A stretch of 64,000 bases of DNA, taken from positions 1-64,000 of the forward strand of contig NZ_CP044972.1 in assembly GCF_010104355.1 (NCBI RefSeq), read 5' to 3'. Position 1 is the first letter of the stretch. Each line of letters begins with the position of its first letter. The notes below the pieces were generated by a model, which was not told where the DNA came from, did no database searches, and saw only the letters and a program-made list of their open reading frames with translations. Both the position numbers and the translations under genes were made by a program. Shown here in pieces: positions 19,633 to 28,407 of this stretch. Origin of the DNA: Hydrogenophaga sp. PBL-H3. GTDB taxonomy: Bacteria; Pseudomonadota; Gammaproteobacteria; Burkholderiales; Burkholderiaceae_C.

Positions 19633-21586
19633 ACGCGGACTTCGCTTCCTGGAGAACGGCCTTGTCTGGGTGCTTCAACGTCGGAGCGCAACAGGAAAGA
19701 TCATGTTTGAGGAGGAGAGCGGTGAGTCTCCCTCACAGGCGCTCACAGTGTCCGAGGTCTACGAAAAGTACCTGGGGGAACACTGGCGTGTCGACGAGTC
19801 AAGTCTGGGTCCTGGCAAGGAGCTAATGTTTTCCACGCCCAAAGACATCAGAGCCCTGGGAGACAGAGACGCGGAATGTGCCGCTATGAGGGGTGACTAC
19901 CTCACAAAACTTCACCAAAGGCTTGTGGCCGAAGGAGAGCGTTGGAGATGCGTGCCGAAGCTTTTCACCCATCATCTCAAAAACATTGCGCGCGAGCGTG
20001 GAGATAAGAAAGCGCCGGGCTGGTCAACGGTTTGGAACTGGTGGAAGCGATATGAAGCAACTCGATGCATCACCAAACTTGCCGACCATCGCCGGACTGG
20101 GCGCACGCGGGACGTTGTCCAGTTCAGTGTGTTCGAGGAAGTGATTGCTGAAGTTTTCTTGACGCCACAGAAGCAGCCAGGCAAGACAGTGTGTGATGCG
20201 ATGGAGGACCGAATTCAGCGAATCAATGAGGGGCTCAGTGGCGAGTCGAAGATCTCAACCCCAGCAAAAGCAACTGTTTATCGCTGGCTGAAAGATCTCA
20301 ATCACGCGGTGGTGCTTCGAGCCCGAGAAGGCAAGGAAGCAAGTGAACGCCAAATGCGCGGCACGATGCAGGGCTTGCGCGTCAATCGAATACTTGAACG
20401 TTATGAGATCGACCATACACCGGTCGATGTCCTTGTCGTCTGCAAGCTAACACGCATGGTCTTGGGACGTCCTTGGCTGACATTGGTGATCGACCGAAAG
20501 AGCCGCATGATCGCCGGCTTCTACTTGAGCTTTCACGCACCATCTGCGTACTCTGTCTTGTATGCATTGCGGATGGCAATCCTTCCAAAAGATGATCTCC
20601 TGAAAGCCATACCTGGTCTTCACAATCCGTGGCCCGTCCGAGGCCTGCCTCGGCTGATCGCGACCGACAACGGCATGGATCTGCACAGCCATGCCCTAGA
20701 AACGTTTTGTATGGATGCAGCCATTGAGCTTCTTTTCTGCGGGGTGGCTCATCCCGAGATGAAAGGGGCAATAGAACGCCTCTTCGGAACACTAAGCCGC
20801 GATCTCTTTCACACACTGCCTGGTACCGTTTTTGCAAGCATTGACCAGAGAGGCGACTACCCCAGCGGTGATCTCGCCGCGCTGGATTTGGACACCCTGA
20901 CAATGATTCTTGTCAAATGGATCGTTGACAAATACCACTGCACGCCACATAGGGGTCTTGGAGGAAACACGCCGCTCTACTCTTGGCAGGAGGACGAGGC
21001 TTCCACATCCATTGATCTGCCTGCCTACCCTCGCCAGCTAGATGTGATGGTCGGCCAGAGTGCAAATCGAACTGCATTTAAGTATGGAATTGAGTACGAC
21101 TGCATTCGCTACAACTCTGATGCCTTGCTTTCCTTTCGAGAAGAAAAGAAAAAGTCGCCCATCGTCGAAATACGTGTGTATGAACATGACGTCAGCTTCA
21201 TCGACGTTCTTGATGAGAATCTAGGTGAATTCATTCGGGTCCCTGCAGTTGACCAAGCTTATTGTCAGGGACTCACCCGCCATGTTCATTTGATGGTTCG
21301 CCAAGAGGTGAACCGGCGCTTTGGGAATCAATGGCAACAACAGCAGCTCCTCGAGGTCAAGAGAGAGATTCAAGCTATGGTCGCTGCCGCGATGAAAGCG
21401 CACAAGGCTGGCAAACGCAAGCAGGCTGCTGCTCAGTCAATGGTCGATAGCAATGACGTTCTAAATCAACACAAAGCCGCGTTCGAAGGGGCGCGCCGCC
21501 CCTCCGGGATGGATAGCGAAGAGTTTCTTCATACAGTCCCATCGGCAAGCCCACTTCCCAAGTACACCTGGGAATCGCATGTCTGA
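19613..21586 (+). CDS. tnsB: TnsB/TniA-like DDE transposase
   Basis: TnsB binds the repeats in the transposon ends and does 3'-strand cleavage and joining. From the ATG at 19613 (GGAGG 6 bp upstream) the product is 657 residues. N-terminal helix-turn-helix domains precede the RNase-H-like core: D267 (YEIDHTP), D352 (ATDNGMD) and E388 (GAIERLFG), with a D-35-E spacing as in Mu/Tn7 integrases. The open frame reaches back to 19451, but that part is a shadow of tnsA. The C-terminus carries a long basic helical tail, probably for TnsC contact. It overlaps tnsC by 8 bp. All three catalytic acids are present. Confidence 0.93.
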   Translation: MVRFHFKRGLRFLENGLVWVLQRRSATGKIMFEEESGESPSQALTVSEVYEKYLGEHWRVDESSLGPGKELMFSTPKDIRALGDRDAECAAMRGDYLTKLHQRLVAEGERWRCVPKLFTHHLKNIARERGDKKAPGWSTVWNWWKRYEATRCITKLADHRRTGRTRDVVQFSVFEEVIAEVFLTPQKQPGKTVCDAMEDRIQRINEGLSGESKISTPAKATVYRWLKDLNHAVVLRAREGKEASERQMRGTMQGLRVNRILERYEIDHTPVDVLVVCKLTRMVLGRPWLTLVIDRKSRMIAGFYLSFHAPSAYSVLYALRMAILPKDDLLKAIPGLHNPWPVRGLPRLIATDNGMDLHSHALETFCMDAAIELLFCGVAHPEMKGAIERLFGTLSRDLFHTLPGTVFASIDQRGDYPSGDLAALDLDTLTMILVKWIVDKYHCTPHRGLGGNTPLYSWQEDEASTSIDLPAYPRQLDVMVGQSANRTAFKYGIEYDCIRYNSDALLSFREEKKKSPIVEIRVYEHDVSFIDVLDENLGEFIRVPAVDQAYCQGLTRHVHLMVRQEVNRRFGNQWQQQQLLEVKREIQAMVAAAMKAHKAGKRKQAAAQSMVDSNDVLNQHKAAFEGARRPSGMDSEEFLHTVPSASPLPKYTWESHV

Positions 21587-22655
21587 GGGGCCTGCTTCTC
21601 AGCCACTGGATCGACTCGCTAATCTGGGACTGGACAGCTCGGGTGCGACAGCGTGTATGCGCAGCGCTCGCAACCTCACTCTGCGCCGCACGGTCGTGAT
21701 GTATCCACAATTCTGTGCATCGATACGGGAGATTGCTCATATCCATTCACGCTGGAAGGAGCACGGAATCGCCAAAGGCTTGCTTCTTTATGGTCAGAGT
21801 GGCTCAGGCAAAACAACCGTGCTGGACTACTACGCCAAACATTTTCCACGTCGTGCGACGCTTGGCGTCGTGAAGATACCAGTGCTGCGCGTTGTGACTC
21901 CTGAATCACCAACGGTAAAGTCATTGGCAGAGGCGATTCTCACGGCCATGGGCGACCCTGCAGCGAGTCGAGACTCAGCGCCGACAAAAACTACACGCAT
22001 CAAGCATCTTTTCAAAAAGTGCGCGGTTGAGTTGGTGATGCTCGATGAGTTTCACCATTTCTATGAAAGGCGTCGTGTGGCTGAGGGAAAGAAGGTGAGC
22101 GACTGGCTCAAAAATCTTCTATCAGAGTGTGAGATCCCCATCGTGCTCTGCGGCCTGCCCCGCTCCATTGCAGCCCTCAACGCAAACAGCCAGCTTCGAA
22201 GACGGTTCTCCTCTCCGCACCATTTGAAGGAATTCTCCTTCACAACGGAAGAAGATCAGCTTGAGTTTCGCGCGGTGTTGAGCGCACTGGAGGAATCTCT
22301 TCCAGGAGGAGGTAGGGCAGACATCGCTCACCCAGAGAAGGCGCGACGTTTCTACTTTGCGACGGCTGGTTTGATTGACTATGTCGTCAAGATTTTGGAC
22401 CGGGTCGTGTCTGACAGTGATCTCCTGAGTTGGAGCGGCAACACCCTGCCTGCATTGGCCACAGCTTTCAGGAAGGAGGTGTGGGCTGATGTACCCGATG
22501 CGTTGAACCCATTCATGGCACCTGCAAAATCGCTTCGCTTGCTGACGCAGGTTCGTGAGCCTTTTGACGGATGGGACGACCCCACTCAATACACCCTTAG
22601 CAGGTCGGCTGCAGCTTTGGTGGGCCTTTCGCAGGGGCAAGGTGATGACGCATGA
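21579..22655 (+). CDS. tnsC: TnsC/TniB-like AAA+ transposition regulator
   Basis: TnsC is the ATPase that links target selection to the transposase. The 358-residue product has Walker A GQSGSGKTT (72-80) and Walker B LVMLDEFHH (152-160), followed by the sensor region LLSECEIPIVLCGLP. Length and motif spacing fit the TniB/TnsC group. It overlaps tnsB by 8 bp and tniQ by 4 bp (ATGA), so the operon is translationally coupled. Confidence 0.93.
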   Translation: MSEGPASQPLDRLANLGLDSSGATACMRSARNLTLRRTVVMYPQFCASIREIAHIHSRWKEHGIAKGLLLYGQSGSGKTTVLDYYAKHFPRRATLGVVKIPVLRVVTPESPTVKSLAEAILTAMGDPAASRDSAPTKTTRIKHLFKKCAVELVMLDEFHHFYERRRVAEGKKVSDWLKNLLSECEIPIVLCGLPRSIAALNANSQLRRRFSSPHHLKEFSFTTEEDQLEFRAVLSALEESLPGGGRADIAHPEKARRFYFATAGLIDYVVKILDRVVSDSDLLSWSGNTLPALATAFRKEVWADVPDALNPFMAPAKSLRLLTQVREPFDGWDDPTQYTLSRSAAALVGLSQGQGDDA

Positions 22656-23686
22656 TCGAAAGTTCATTTCTTGTCACGGCGCCTCTTCGCAGGCGAGAAA
22701 GCTTGAGATCGCGGTTGACCAATTTGGCATACGTCAATGGCAATCCCTTGCTTCTCAGCCGTGAGTTGACTTCGCTACGAACGGCTACTGCAGCTGCAGC
22801 GCACCTATTCCAACACGATCCTTCGCCCTCATCGTTCTGCGAAAGAATGGGGTGGATTGAACCGCTAGCAACCGGCATCTCTTATGTGCGCCTAGGTGAT
22901 TCGCTAATGCTGCCTCAATGCGTCCGACTTGGCTACCGCGCAGTTTGTCCAGCTTGCTTGAAGCGCGACGGATATTCATCGTGCGACTGGGAACTTTCCG
23001 CTGTCAAGGCATGCGCCGTTCACAGAAAGTTCCTGATTGAGATTTGTCCCTCGTGCCTTCGCAGACTGTCGTGGGAACGAAGCGGATTGTCAACTTGTGC
23101 ATGTGGATGCTCTTTGACAGAAGCCGTGGCAGAACCGGCTCCCCCGTGGGCCATCAGGCTGGCGAGAATGGTACGCAGTGCCGTTGAATTTTCTCTGGAC
23201 GCCACAAGAGAGGAGCCATCGTACTTGTGGCCCCCCTTGCGGCTTGAAAAGCTTCTGCTACTGATGGACGTGGTGCGGCATATCGTCTTGCCCAAGTACC
23301 TCAAGAATCCCTCATCCATGCAGGTGTGGGAGCTTTCATCAGAAATTCTGAGGGATCCTTCGTACCAGCAGCACCTTTGGGAGCACATCTTCTTGCACGC
23401 CTCTGCAAGCCCGCTAAGCCTCTCTGCGGCACTTGTCCCAGGAAAGAATGCCGCAGAGATGGCGTCAACTTTCGCTCCAATAGCCGCATTCATCCAGATG
23501 CCGCGCATCCTCTGGAGGCGGTCATCGCAGATCGATGCTCGGGATCGAAGAGCCGTTTTTTACCCGTCTTCGAACCTCATCCAGTATGCGCAGTTCAGCA
23601 AAAGTCTTGATGAGGAAGTCCTCGACGATGTGAGTCCCAACACGGAAGTTGCGGCGCTCAGTGCTGAGATGACCGCTAACGCATGA
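22652..23686 (+). CDS. tniQ: TniQ family protein, first copy
   Basis: TniQ/TnsD proteins connect TnsC to a target site. The 344-residue product has the zinc-ribbon pattern of the family: CPAC (99-102), C121 and H124, CPSC (132-135) and CACGC (149-153), between an N-terminal TniQ domain and a helical C-terminus. It is shorter than the second copy and lacks its HTH repeats, so it more resembles a general adaptor than a sequence-specific selector. It overlaps both neighbours by 4 bp. Confidence 0.88.
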   Translation: MIESSFLVTAPLRRRESLRSRLTNLAYVNGNPLLLSRELTSLRTATAAAAHLFQHDPSPSSFCERMGWIEPLATGISYVRLGDSLMLPQCVRLGYRAVCPACLKRDGYSSCDWELSAVKACAVHRKFLIEICPSCLRRLSWERSGLSTCACGCSLTEAVAEPAPPWAIRLARMVRSAVEFSLDATREEPSYLWPPLRLEKLLLLMDVVRHIVLPKYLKNPSSMQVWELSSEILRDPSYQQHLWEHIFLHASASPLSLSAALVPGKNAAEMASTFAPIAAFIQMPRILWRRSSQIDARDRRAVFYPSSNLIQYAQFSKSLDEEVLDDVSPNTEVAALSAEMTANA

Positions 23687-25509
23687 GCTTGTTGTTGCAA
23701 CCTGCAAGATTGAACGCTGAGGGTCCCCGCGCCTACACGTTGCGCGTTCTTCAGGAAAACTTGCTTCCAAGTTCAATGCGATATCTGATCCCCGACGGCG
23801 ACGCAGCCACCGAGGGATTCCCCCGCCTTGATTCCTCAGCGTGGATCTTCAGACGTTGCCGATGGTGTCCGGAATGTATGGCATCCTCGGCTTTCGGCCG
23901 CCTTGGTTGGGAGCTGCGCTTCGCTGACGCCTGCACGATATGCGGGAAGTGGCTTCTGGATATTTGTTCTGCTTGTGCTCAGCCAGTAACGTGGGCACGT
24001 GACCACCTCACTCACTGCCGTTGTGGCGCCGACCTACGGGAAGAAGGTTCATCGCAGGCTCCACTTGCGGTAGTCGCTCTCAGTCGTTCACTGGAATCGC
24101 GTGCGCTATCTTCGACACATTGCGCAATTCCAGTGTTAGAAAGTTTAACCACCCAGCAATGCAGCCGATTAGTACGGCTCCTCGGTACCTATGGAGGTTT
24201 GCCGAACCAGCGGGTTAGGCAAAAGGTGAACGCTTCTGATTCGCTTGCTGTGTCATGGCCAATCAGCTCGTTGGCTGGTGAGGTCTTGGTTGACTGGCCA
24301 CATGGATTTCATTGGATGCTGTCTCGGTTACAGAATTCGTCTCCAGTAACGGAGCAGGGTCGCGTCGCGAGGGCATTCGGTGGCCTGTACAAAGCGCTAT
24401 ATGTGGGCCTTGGCGATACTGCCTTTGACTGGATAAGGGACGCCTTCGAAGACTACTTGGCTGAGAATTGGAGCGGAGCGCTGGGCAAGCAAAATCGCCG
24501 TACTGCTGACAACGTCTTAGCTCGGCTGAGATGGCTGCCAGCACCCACGGCGGCGTCCGAACTCGGCGTATCTGTACGCCGTATTCAACTTCTGATTGAG
24601 TCGGGACAGCTGCATGCGCGATACCGAACAACGAAGTCTGGACGCCAGTACGTGGTGGTGCGCAAAGACGATGTTGAGAACTTGCGTGAAGGTCTCTCTA
24701 CTGAGTTGTCGTTAGAAAGTGCTGCATTGCGTCTTGGAATTTCGCGTCACCGGCTTTCACGATTGCTTCCGCAAATTTGTCCCGGTGCAGTCAAAGTCAC
24801 TGCACGCGGTAGTGCATGGGCGATTCCGCTGACGTGGGTCAGCACCTTGGAAACTCGTATCGACCAGCTCCCTGCACTTCAACCCGAAGACGCGAGATCC
24901 GCGCGCTCGTTTGACCACTTGCTCCGGCACTACCCGTTTGACGATGTCGCGGTCGCGCGGCTGCTCTTGGACTTTGAAGAATCAACACTCAAGGCAAACG
25001 GGCGACTGCAAGGTCGGATCGGGCTCGCTGCGGTTCTCTTTCCTCTTTCAACGCTGTCTTCGTATTTTCCAGAATCTTCGAAGGTCCCATCTGGTCTTCT
25101 TTCAATTCCAGAGGTGGCTCAACGACTGCTGGTCAAACAAGAAGTCGCGTACAAGATCGTCCGTAGCGGTTTCCTGCCGACGATTTCACATCGCGTCGGG
25201 CGTCGAAGTTGTCAGCTTGTGGAAGAGAGGCGCGTTGATGAATTTCTGCAAAGCTTTGTACTCGCCAGAGATCTCGCTCACCAGTTTGGGATCTCTCCCA
25301 AGGCTGTCATAGTGAAGCTTCGAGACATTGGAACTATTCCCGTGCTTGGACCCAACATAGATGGCTGCAGGCAGACGATCTATCGTCGCAAAGATGTTGA
25401 CGAATCGCTTGAGTTATCCAAATTGTTCGACTCCTGCCGCACTATCCACAGTGCGCACAGCAAACTTATTGCGGCTCATGCAGCCTTGCGTCCTTTGAGC
25501 GGCAACTGA
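23683..25509 (+). CDS. Long TniQ/TnsD-like protein, second copy; candidate gyrB-site selector
   Basis: 608 residues. The N-terminal TniQ domain contains cysteines CRWCPEC (59-65), CTIC (84-87), CSAC (95-98) and CRC (112-114). The C-terminal two thirds holds several short HTH/excisionase-like segments: AASELGVSVRRIQLLIESG near 300, AALRLGISRHRLSRLL near 345, VAQRLLVKQEVAYKIVRSG near 485 and LAHQFGISPKAVIVKLRD near 537. A TniQ domain plus a long DNA-binding tail is the TnsD arrangement, and TnsD-type proteins bind the end of the conserved attachment gene. Since the element sits at the gyrB stop codon, this protein is the natural candidate to recognise gyrB. Its 3' end overlaps a convergent gene by 34 bp. 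Confidence 0.85.
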   Translation: MSLLLQPARLNAEGPRAYTLRVLQENLLPSSMRYLIPDGDAATEGFPRLDSSAWIFRRCRWCPECMASSAFGRLGWELRFADACTICGKWLLDICSACAQPVTWARDHLTHCRCGADLREEGSSQAPLAVVALSRSLESRALSSTHCAIPVLESLTTQQCSRLVRLLGTYGGLPNQRVRQKVNASDSLAVSWPISSLAGEVLVDWPHGFHWMLSRLQNSSPVTEQGRVARAFGGLYKALYVGLGDTAFDWIRDAFEDYLAENWSGALGKQNRRTADNVLARLRWLPAPTAASELGVSVRRIQLLIESGQLHARYRTTKSGRQYVVVRKDDVENLREGLSTELSLESAALRLGISRHRLSRLLPQICPGAVKVTARGSAWAIPLTWVSTLETRIDQLPALQPEDARSARSFDHLLRHYPFDDVAVARLLLDFEESTLKANGRLQGRIGLAAVLFPLSTLSSYFPESSKVPSGLLSIPEVAQRLLVKQEVAYKIVRSGFLPTISHRVGRRSCQLVEERRVDEFLQSFVLARDLAHQFGISPKAVIVKLRDIGTIPVLGPNIDGCRQTIYRRKDVDESLELSKLFDSCRTIHSAHSKLIAAHAALRPLSGN

Positions 25510-25961
25510 AGTTCTTCTACGTCAAGCGTGAAATTTAGGGGGACCTGAATGGGCTCGTTCTCTTGGTACTTGCCGTTGTAGACGTCCACATCGGTCTTAA
25601 GCTGGAAGCAGTCTCCAACGATTTGCTGGCGCCGCTGGGCAAACGACCGCACGAAATGTGCGCGAGGGGCCTTGTCATCGTCCATGTCTGCCCAAAGGGA
25701 CAGGGTGCGGTCGCCCTTTGTCACCCGAACTGCATGCTTCGCCCGATAGCGTTGCCCGTCTTCATTGGTGCGGTACTCCTCGCGAAAGTATTGCGAGATG
25801 TCCGATGCAATGGCATCTACGACGGTACGAATGCTGGGCTTGTGAAGCCCGTTTTTGTACGCCCATTCGGCTACCGCATGAGGATCGAGCAAACCATCGC
25901 CTCCCACTTCAGATTTGTAGCGCTCGATGTAAGCCTTGACTTGATTCCCGTACGCAGACAT
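25476..25961 (-). CDS. Hypothetical protein downstream of HigA
   Basis: 161 residues from the ATG at 25961, which has GGAGG 5 bp upstream; a TTG at 25973 is a less likely start. I do not recognise the family. It is hydrophilic with no membrane segment. It begins 20 bp after the higA stop and probably belongs to the higBA transcript. It converges on and overlaps tniQ by 34 bp. It could be a third component of the toxin-antitoxin locus, but no motif supports a role. Confidence 0.72.
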   Translation of the reverse strand: MSAYGNQVKAYIERYKSEVGGDGLLDPHAVAEWAYKNGLHKPSIRTVVDAIASDISQYFREEYRTNEDGQRYRAKHAVRVTKGDRTLSLWADMDDDKAPRAHFVRSFAQRRQQIVGDCFQLKTDVDVYNGKYQENEPIQVPLNFTLDVEELQLPLKGRKAA

Positions 25962-25981
25962 GTGAACCTCCAACTGCTTAA

Positions 25982-27100
25982 TTACTCTGTAAACGATCCC
26001 CAGCCATCAACGTCAGCGGATGGCAACACGAACGAACGCACCTTAACCTGGTGCTTGCGTAGAAAGTCGTGGCGATCCAGGCGGCGCTGCAACTGTCCGA
26101 CCACAAGGCCCGGGTGGACCTGAATGCGTTGTGCGAACCGCAGCACTCTTTCCTCAGAGAAGTAGGGCTGCACACGGGCAACGAAGTCATCGAGTTCGGC
26201 TGTCGTTACGCAAAAGTCAGCCCCAGCGGCGTTGGCTCGAAGCTCGCATTCCGGAAGTCCGTCCTTTAAAGCACCCACGTCTGTGTCGATGACAGCCCGG
26301 TTTTCGGCCTTGCCATCCTCTTGGAGCACATGCTCGATTTCGTGTCGGAGCACAAACCAGAAGTTGTCGATGCGGTCGAAGCGCAGCGTCATACCAATAA
26401 CAGGCTTCGTGCCATCCAACCAGAAGCAAGCGCCATCCATTTTGGAGCTGGTCAGGGCCTCTACGAACACGAGTCGAACTCCGGTGTCAGCGAGGATGCA
26501 GGGAACGTGCCGAACCTCTTCGGGCGCCATTGTGAGAGCACGCAGCTTTTCAATGGCCGAGAGCAACTTGGCTTTCGAATAAGTCGGAGCAACCTGTTGG
26601 CTCGCGATGGCCCGCACTCGAAACAGCCACGCTAGTTGCAATGGAGTAGCGTCCGCCATGGCGTGCGATTTCTTTGCTGCATGGCTGAGTTGAGGCGTGG
26701 CGGAGACGTCCGAGATATCGAAAAACTCACAGAATCGCTGCTCTAACACTTCGACGCGCTCGCTGGCCTGCACCCAGCCACGGCGAAGCATCTCGCGCAC
26801 GGGAAACTGGGTGTACAGGTGCGCTTTGCGCGCCACGTTGTCATTGGGCACAGTTACCTTGGAGAGTTGGTACTGGCTCTCCAGGTTCATCCAATAGTCT
26901 GGCGAGGTACCAAAAGCCTCGCCAAGCCCCTTGGCGGTTTCCGGGGTGATGGCGCGCTTGCCAGCGATGAGCTCGCTAATAAGACGCGGCGGACGATCCA
27001 GAATGTCTGCCAGCTCTTGCTGGCTCCAGTCCCGAGCCTCGAGCTCCTCTCGCAGGAACTCGCCAGGCGGGAACACTTCGGCGGGTACGCGTGCGTTCAT
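25982..27100 (-). CDS. higA: HigA-type antitoxin fused to an ImmA/IrrE metallopeptidase domain
   Basis: 372 residues from the ATG at 27100; the frame extends to 27169 but that part overlaps higB. The HigA-type HTH covers about 10-75 (PPGEFLREELEARDWSQQEL, IAGKRAITPETAKGLGEAFG). The C-terminal part has a zinc-peptidase motif HEIEH (in LRHEIEHVLQEDG), as in ImmA/IrrE-type proteins. HigA binds and neutralises HigB and represses the operon; the fused peptidase-like domain occurs in a subset of large HigA proteins. It starts 16 bp after higB. The toxin-first order fits the higBA layout. Confidence 0.88.
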   Translation of the reverse strand: MNARVPAEVFPPGEFLREELEARDWSQQELADILDRPPRLISELIAGKRAITPETAKGLGEAFGTSPDYWMNLESQYQLSKVTVPNDNVARKAHLYTQFPVREMLRRGWVQASERVEVLEQRFCEFFDISDVSATPQLSHAAKKSHAMADATPLQLAWLFRVRAIASQQVAPTYSKAKLLSAIEKLRALTMAPEEVRHVPCILADTGVRLVFVEALTSSKMDGACFWLDGTKPVIGMTLRFDRIDNFWFVLRHEIEHVLQEDGKAENRAVIDTDVGALKDGLPECELRANAAGADFCVTTAELDDFVARVQPYFSEERVLRFAQRIQVHPGLVVGQLQRRLDRHDFLRKHQVKVRSFVLPSADVDGWGSFTE

Positions 27101-27116
27101 AGACTCTCCAAAACTC

Positions 27117-27413
27117 CTAGTGGTAGTCAACAATTTCGACAATCCCGATGACCTTGCAGGGGTGGTCACCGCGGATTTCCAGGATCAAACGCCATTGCAG
27201 GTTAAGTCGCACCGAGTGCTGTCCCTGGCGATCCCCTTTCAGCTTCTCGAAGTGCAGCGACTTCAGCTGCATGAAGTCACGCTCATCTCGAAACGCTCGA
27301 ATCTGCTGCATCCGTTTGCGGTAGGCCCGGACGACCTCCTGAGAGAAGCCGGCAGTGAACTGCGGGTTGGTCTCAAGGCTGTCTAGGTCGTCATCGTCGA
27401 ACTCCACTTCCAT
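27117..27413 (-). CDS. higB: HigB-like (RelE-superfamily) toxin
   Basis: 98 residues. The fold signature of HigB/RelE toxins is visible: an N-terminal helix pair, then LKSLHFEKLKGDRQGQHSVR and LNLQWRLILEIRG, with the basic residues expected for a ribosome-dependent mRNase. The toxin gene precedes the antitoxin. The promoter at 27420..27448 places the expected transcription start at the A of the ATG, so the message may be leaderless. It should stabilise the transposon or act in phage defence. Confidence 0.88.
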   Translation of the reverse strand: MEVEFDDDDLDSLETNPQFTAGFSQEVVRAYRKRMQQIRAFRDERDFMQLKSLHFEKLKGDRQGQHSVRLNLQWRLILEIRGDHPCKVIGIVEIVDYH

Positions 27414-27419
27414 GGGCAG

Positions 27420-27448
27420 AGTCTAGGCGAAACCCGTTAATTGGTCAA
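27420..27448 (-). promoter_or_regulatory. higBA promoter, probably giving a leaderless mRNA
   Basis: On the minus strand, TTGACC (27448..27443), a 17-bp spacer and TAGACT (27425..27420). The ATG of higB follows 6 bp after the -10, where transcription should start, so no ribosome-binding site fits in between. Confidence 0.68.
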
Positions 27449-27449
27449 T

Positions 27450-27476
27450 CCATCTTTACACTTGGTGTAAAGATGG
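27450..27476. promoter_or_regulatory. Perfect 12-bp palindrome, likely HigA operator
   Basis: Arms CCATCTTTACAC and GTGTAAAGATGG around a TTG spacer, ending 1 bp upstream of the higBA -35 element. The size and place fit a HigA autorepression site. Confidence 0.75.
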
Positions 27477-28407
27477 GCGTTTCACGATTGCTTTAACAGC
27501 AAGTGAGCTGTGGGAAACGCTCGTGAACAGAGTACGGTCAATGCGCAGGCATTTTCAAGGATGTGATGCATAGTGCCGACTCATAAAGCGAGTGGTCAGC
27601 CTCACGCCGTGCGTATTTCGGTCGCTGCTGGACACTCAGTTCGGCTACTTGTGGACAGCGGGAGCGTTAGGACCTGGACAGCCGGATCGGCTCTCTTGGA
27701 CACGCGCAATTTGATGCAGCTAGGCGTCGATCCTGCGGCTCCCAGTTGCGATGTAGGTTGGCCAGGCGGGTGCGAGGCCGGCTAGACTTCTGCAATCGGC
27801 CATCAGCGGCCGTTCACGTCTCCGTGCCCATCGTCAAGTCAAGACTGATTGCTGCCACTTAGGTTCGACGGCAGAGTCCATGGGCGCCAACGCAAGCGGT
27901 CGCTTACCGGTCAGGATCTCAAGCGACCGATCGATTACCTGTACCGGTCGTTCGGCACTGTAGCGAAGTGCAAAGTTCTGGAATGGCCCTTTGCGTCACG
28001 GACGAAACGGTGTTCTGGACCATGGGCAGGCCTTCTTCAAGCGCCACCAGGGAGGGCGAATCACTTCTTTTGGTCCTTCAGTGTCCGTAGCGCAATACCC
28101 GCCACCCGGGTTCCCTGTGCTCCTCAAAGTGCGTGATAGACGGGCAATAGTTCACTTTGACCTGATGCTGTTGCAACATTCTGATCATTGCTCTCGCCGC
28201 AAATAAAGAAGGAAACAAGGGGTGGCCGTTGGATCGCAATGCCCAAGACATCGCGCGCGGTATGTGGATATGCGGCAGTCTTGACGTCGCCATCCGCATC
28301 CGGCATTTGTGCAGGTGAGCCTGCCGTGAATCTCGTTGAAGGTGCGTGGATAAACTTTGAGCGCCGACTGGCGAGCTGCTCAGGCCTGACCTCGATGGAG
28401 TCACATT
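27477..28407. other. Long intergenic stretch without a supported gene
   Basis: About 930 bp between higBA and the lysR stop. Short open frames occur on both strands (for example 27573..27785 and 27849..28136, plus strand), but none has a recognisable product, a good ribosome site or a neighbour that explains it. It is a plausible joint between two cargo blocks. Confidence 0.5.
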
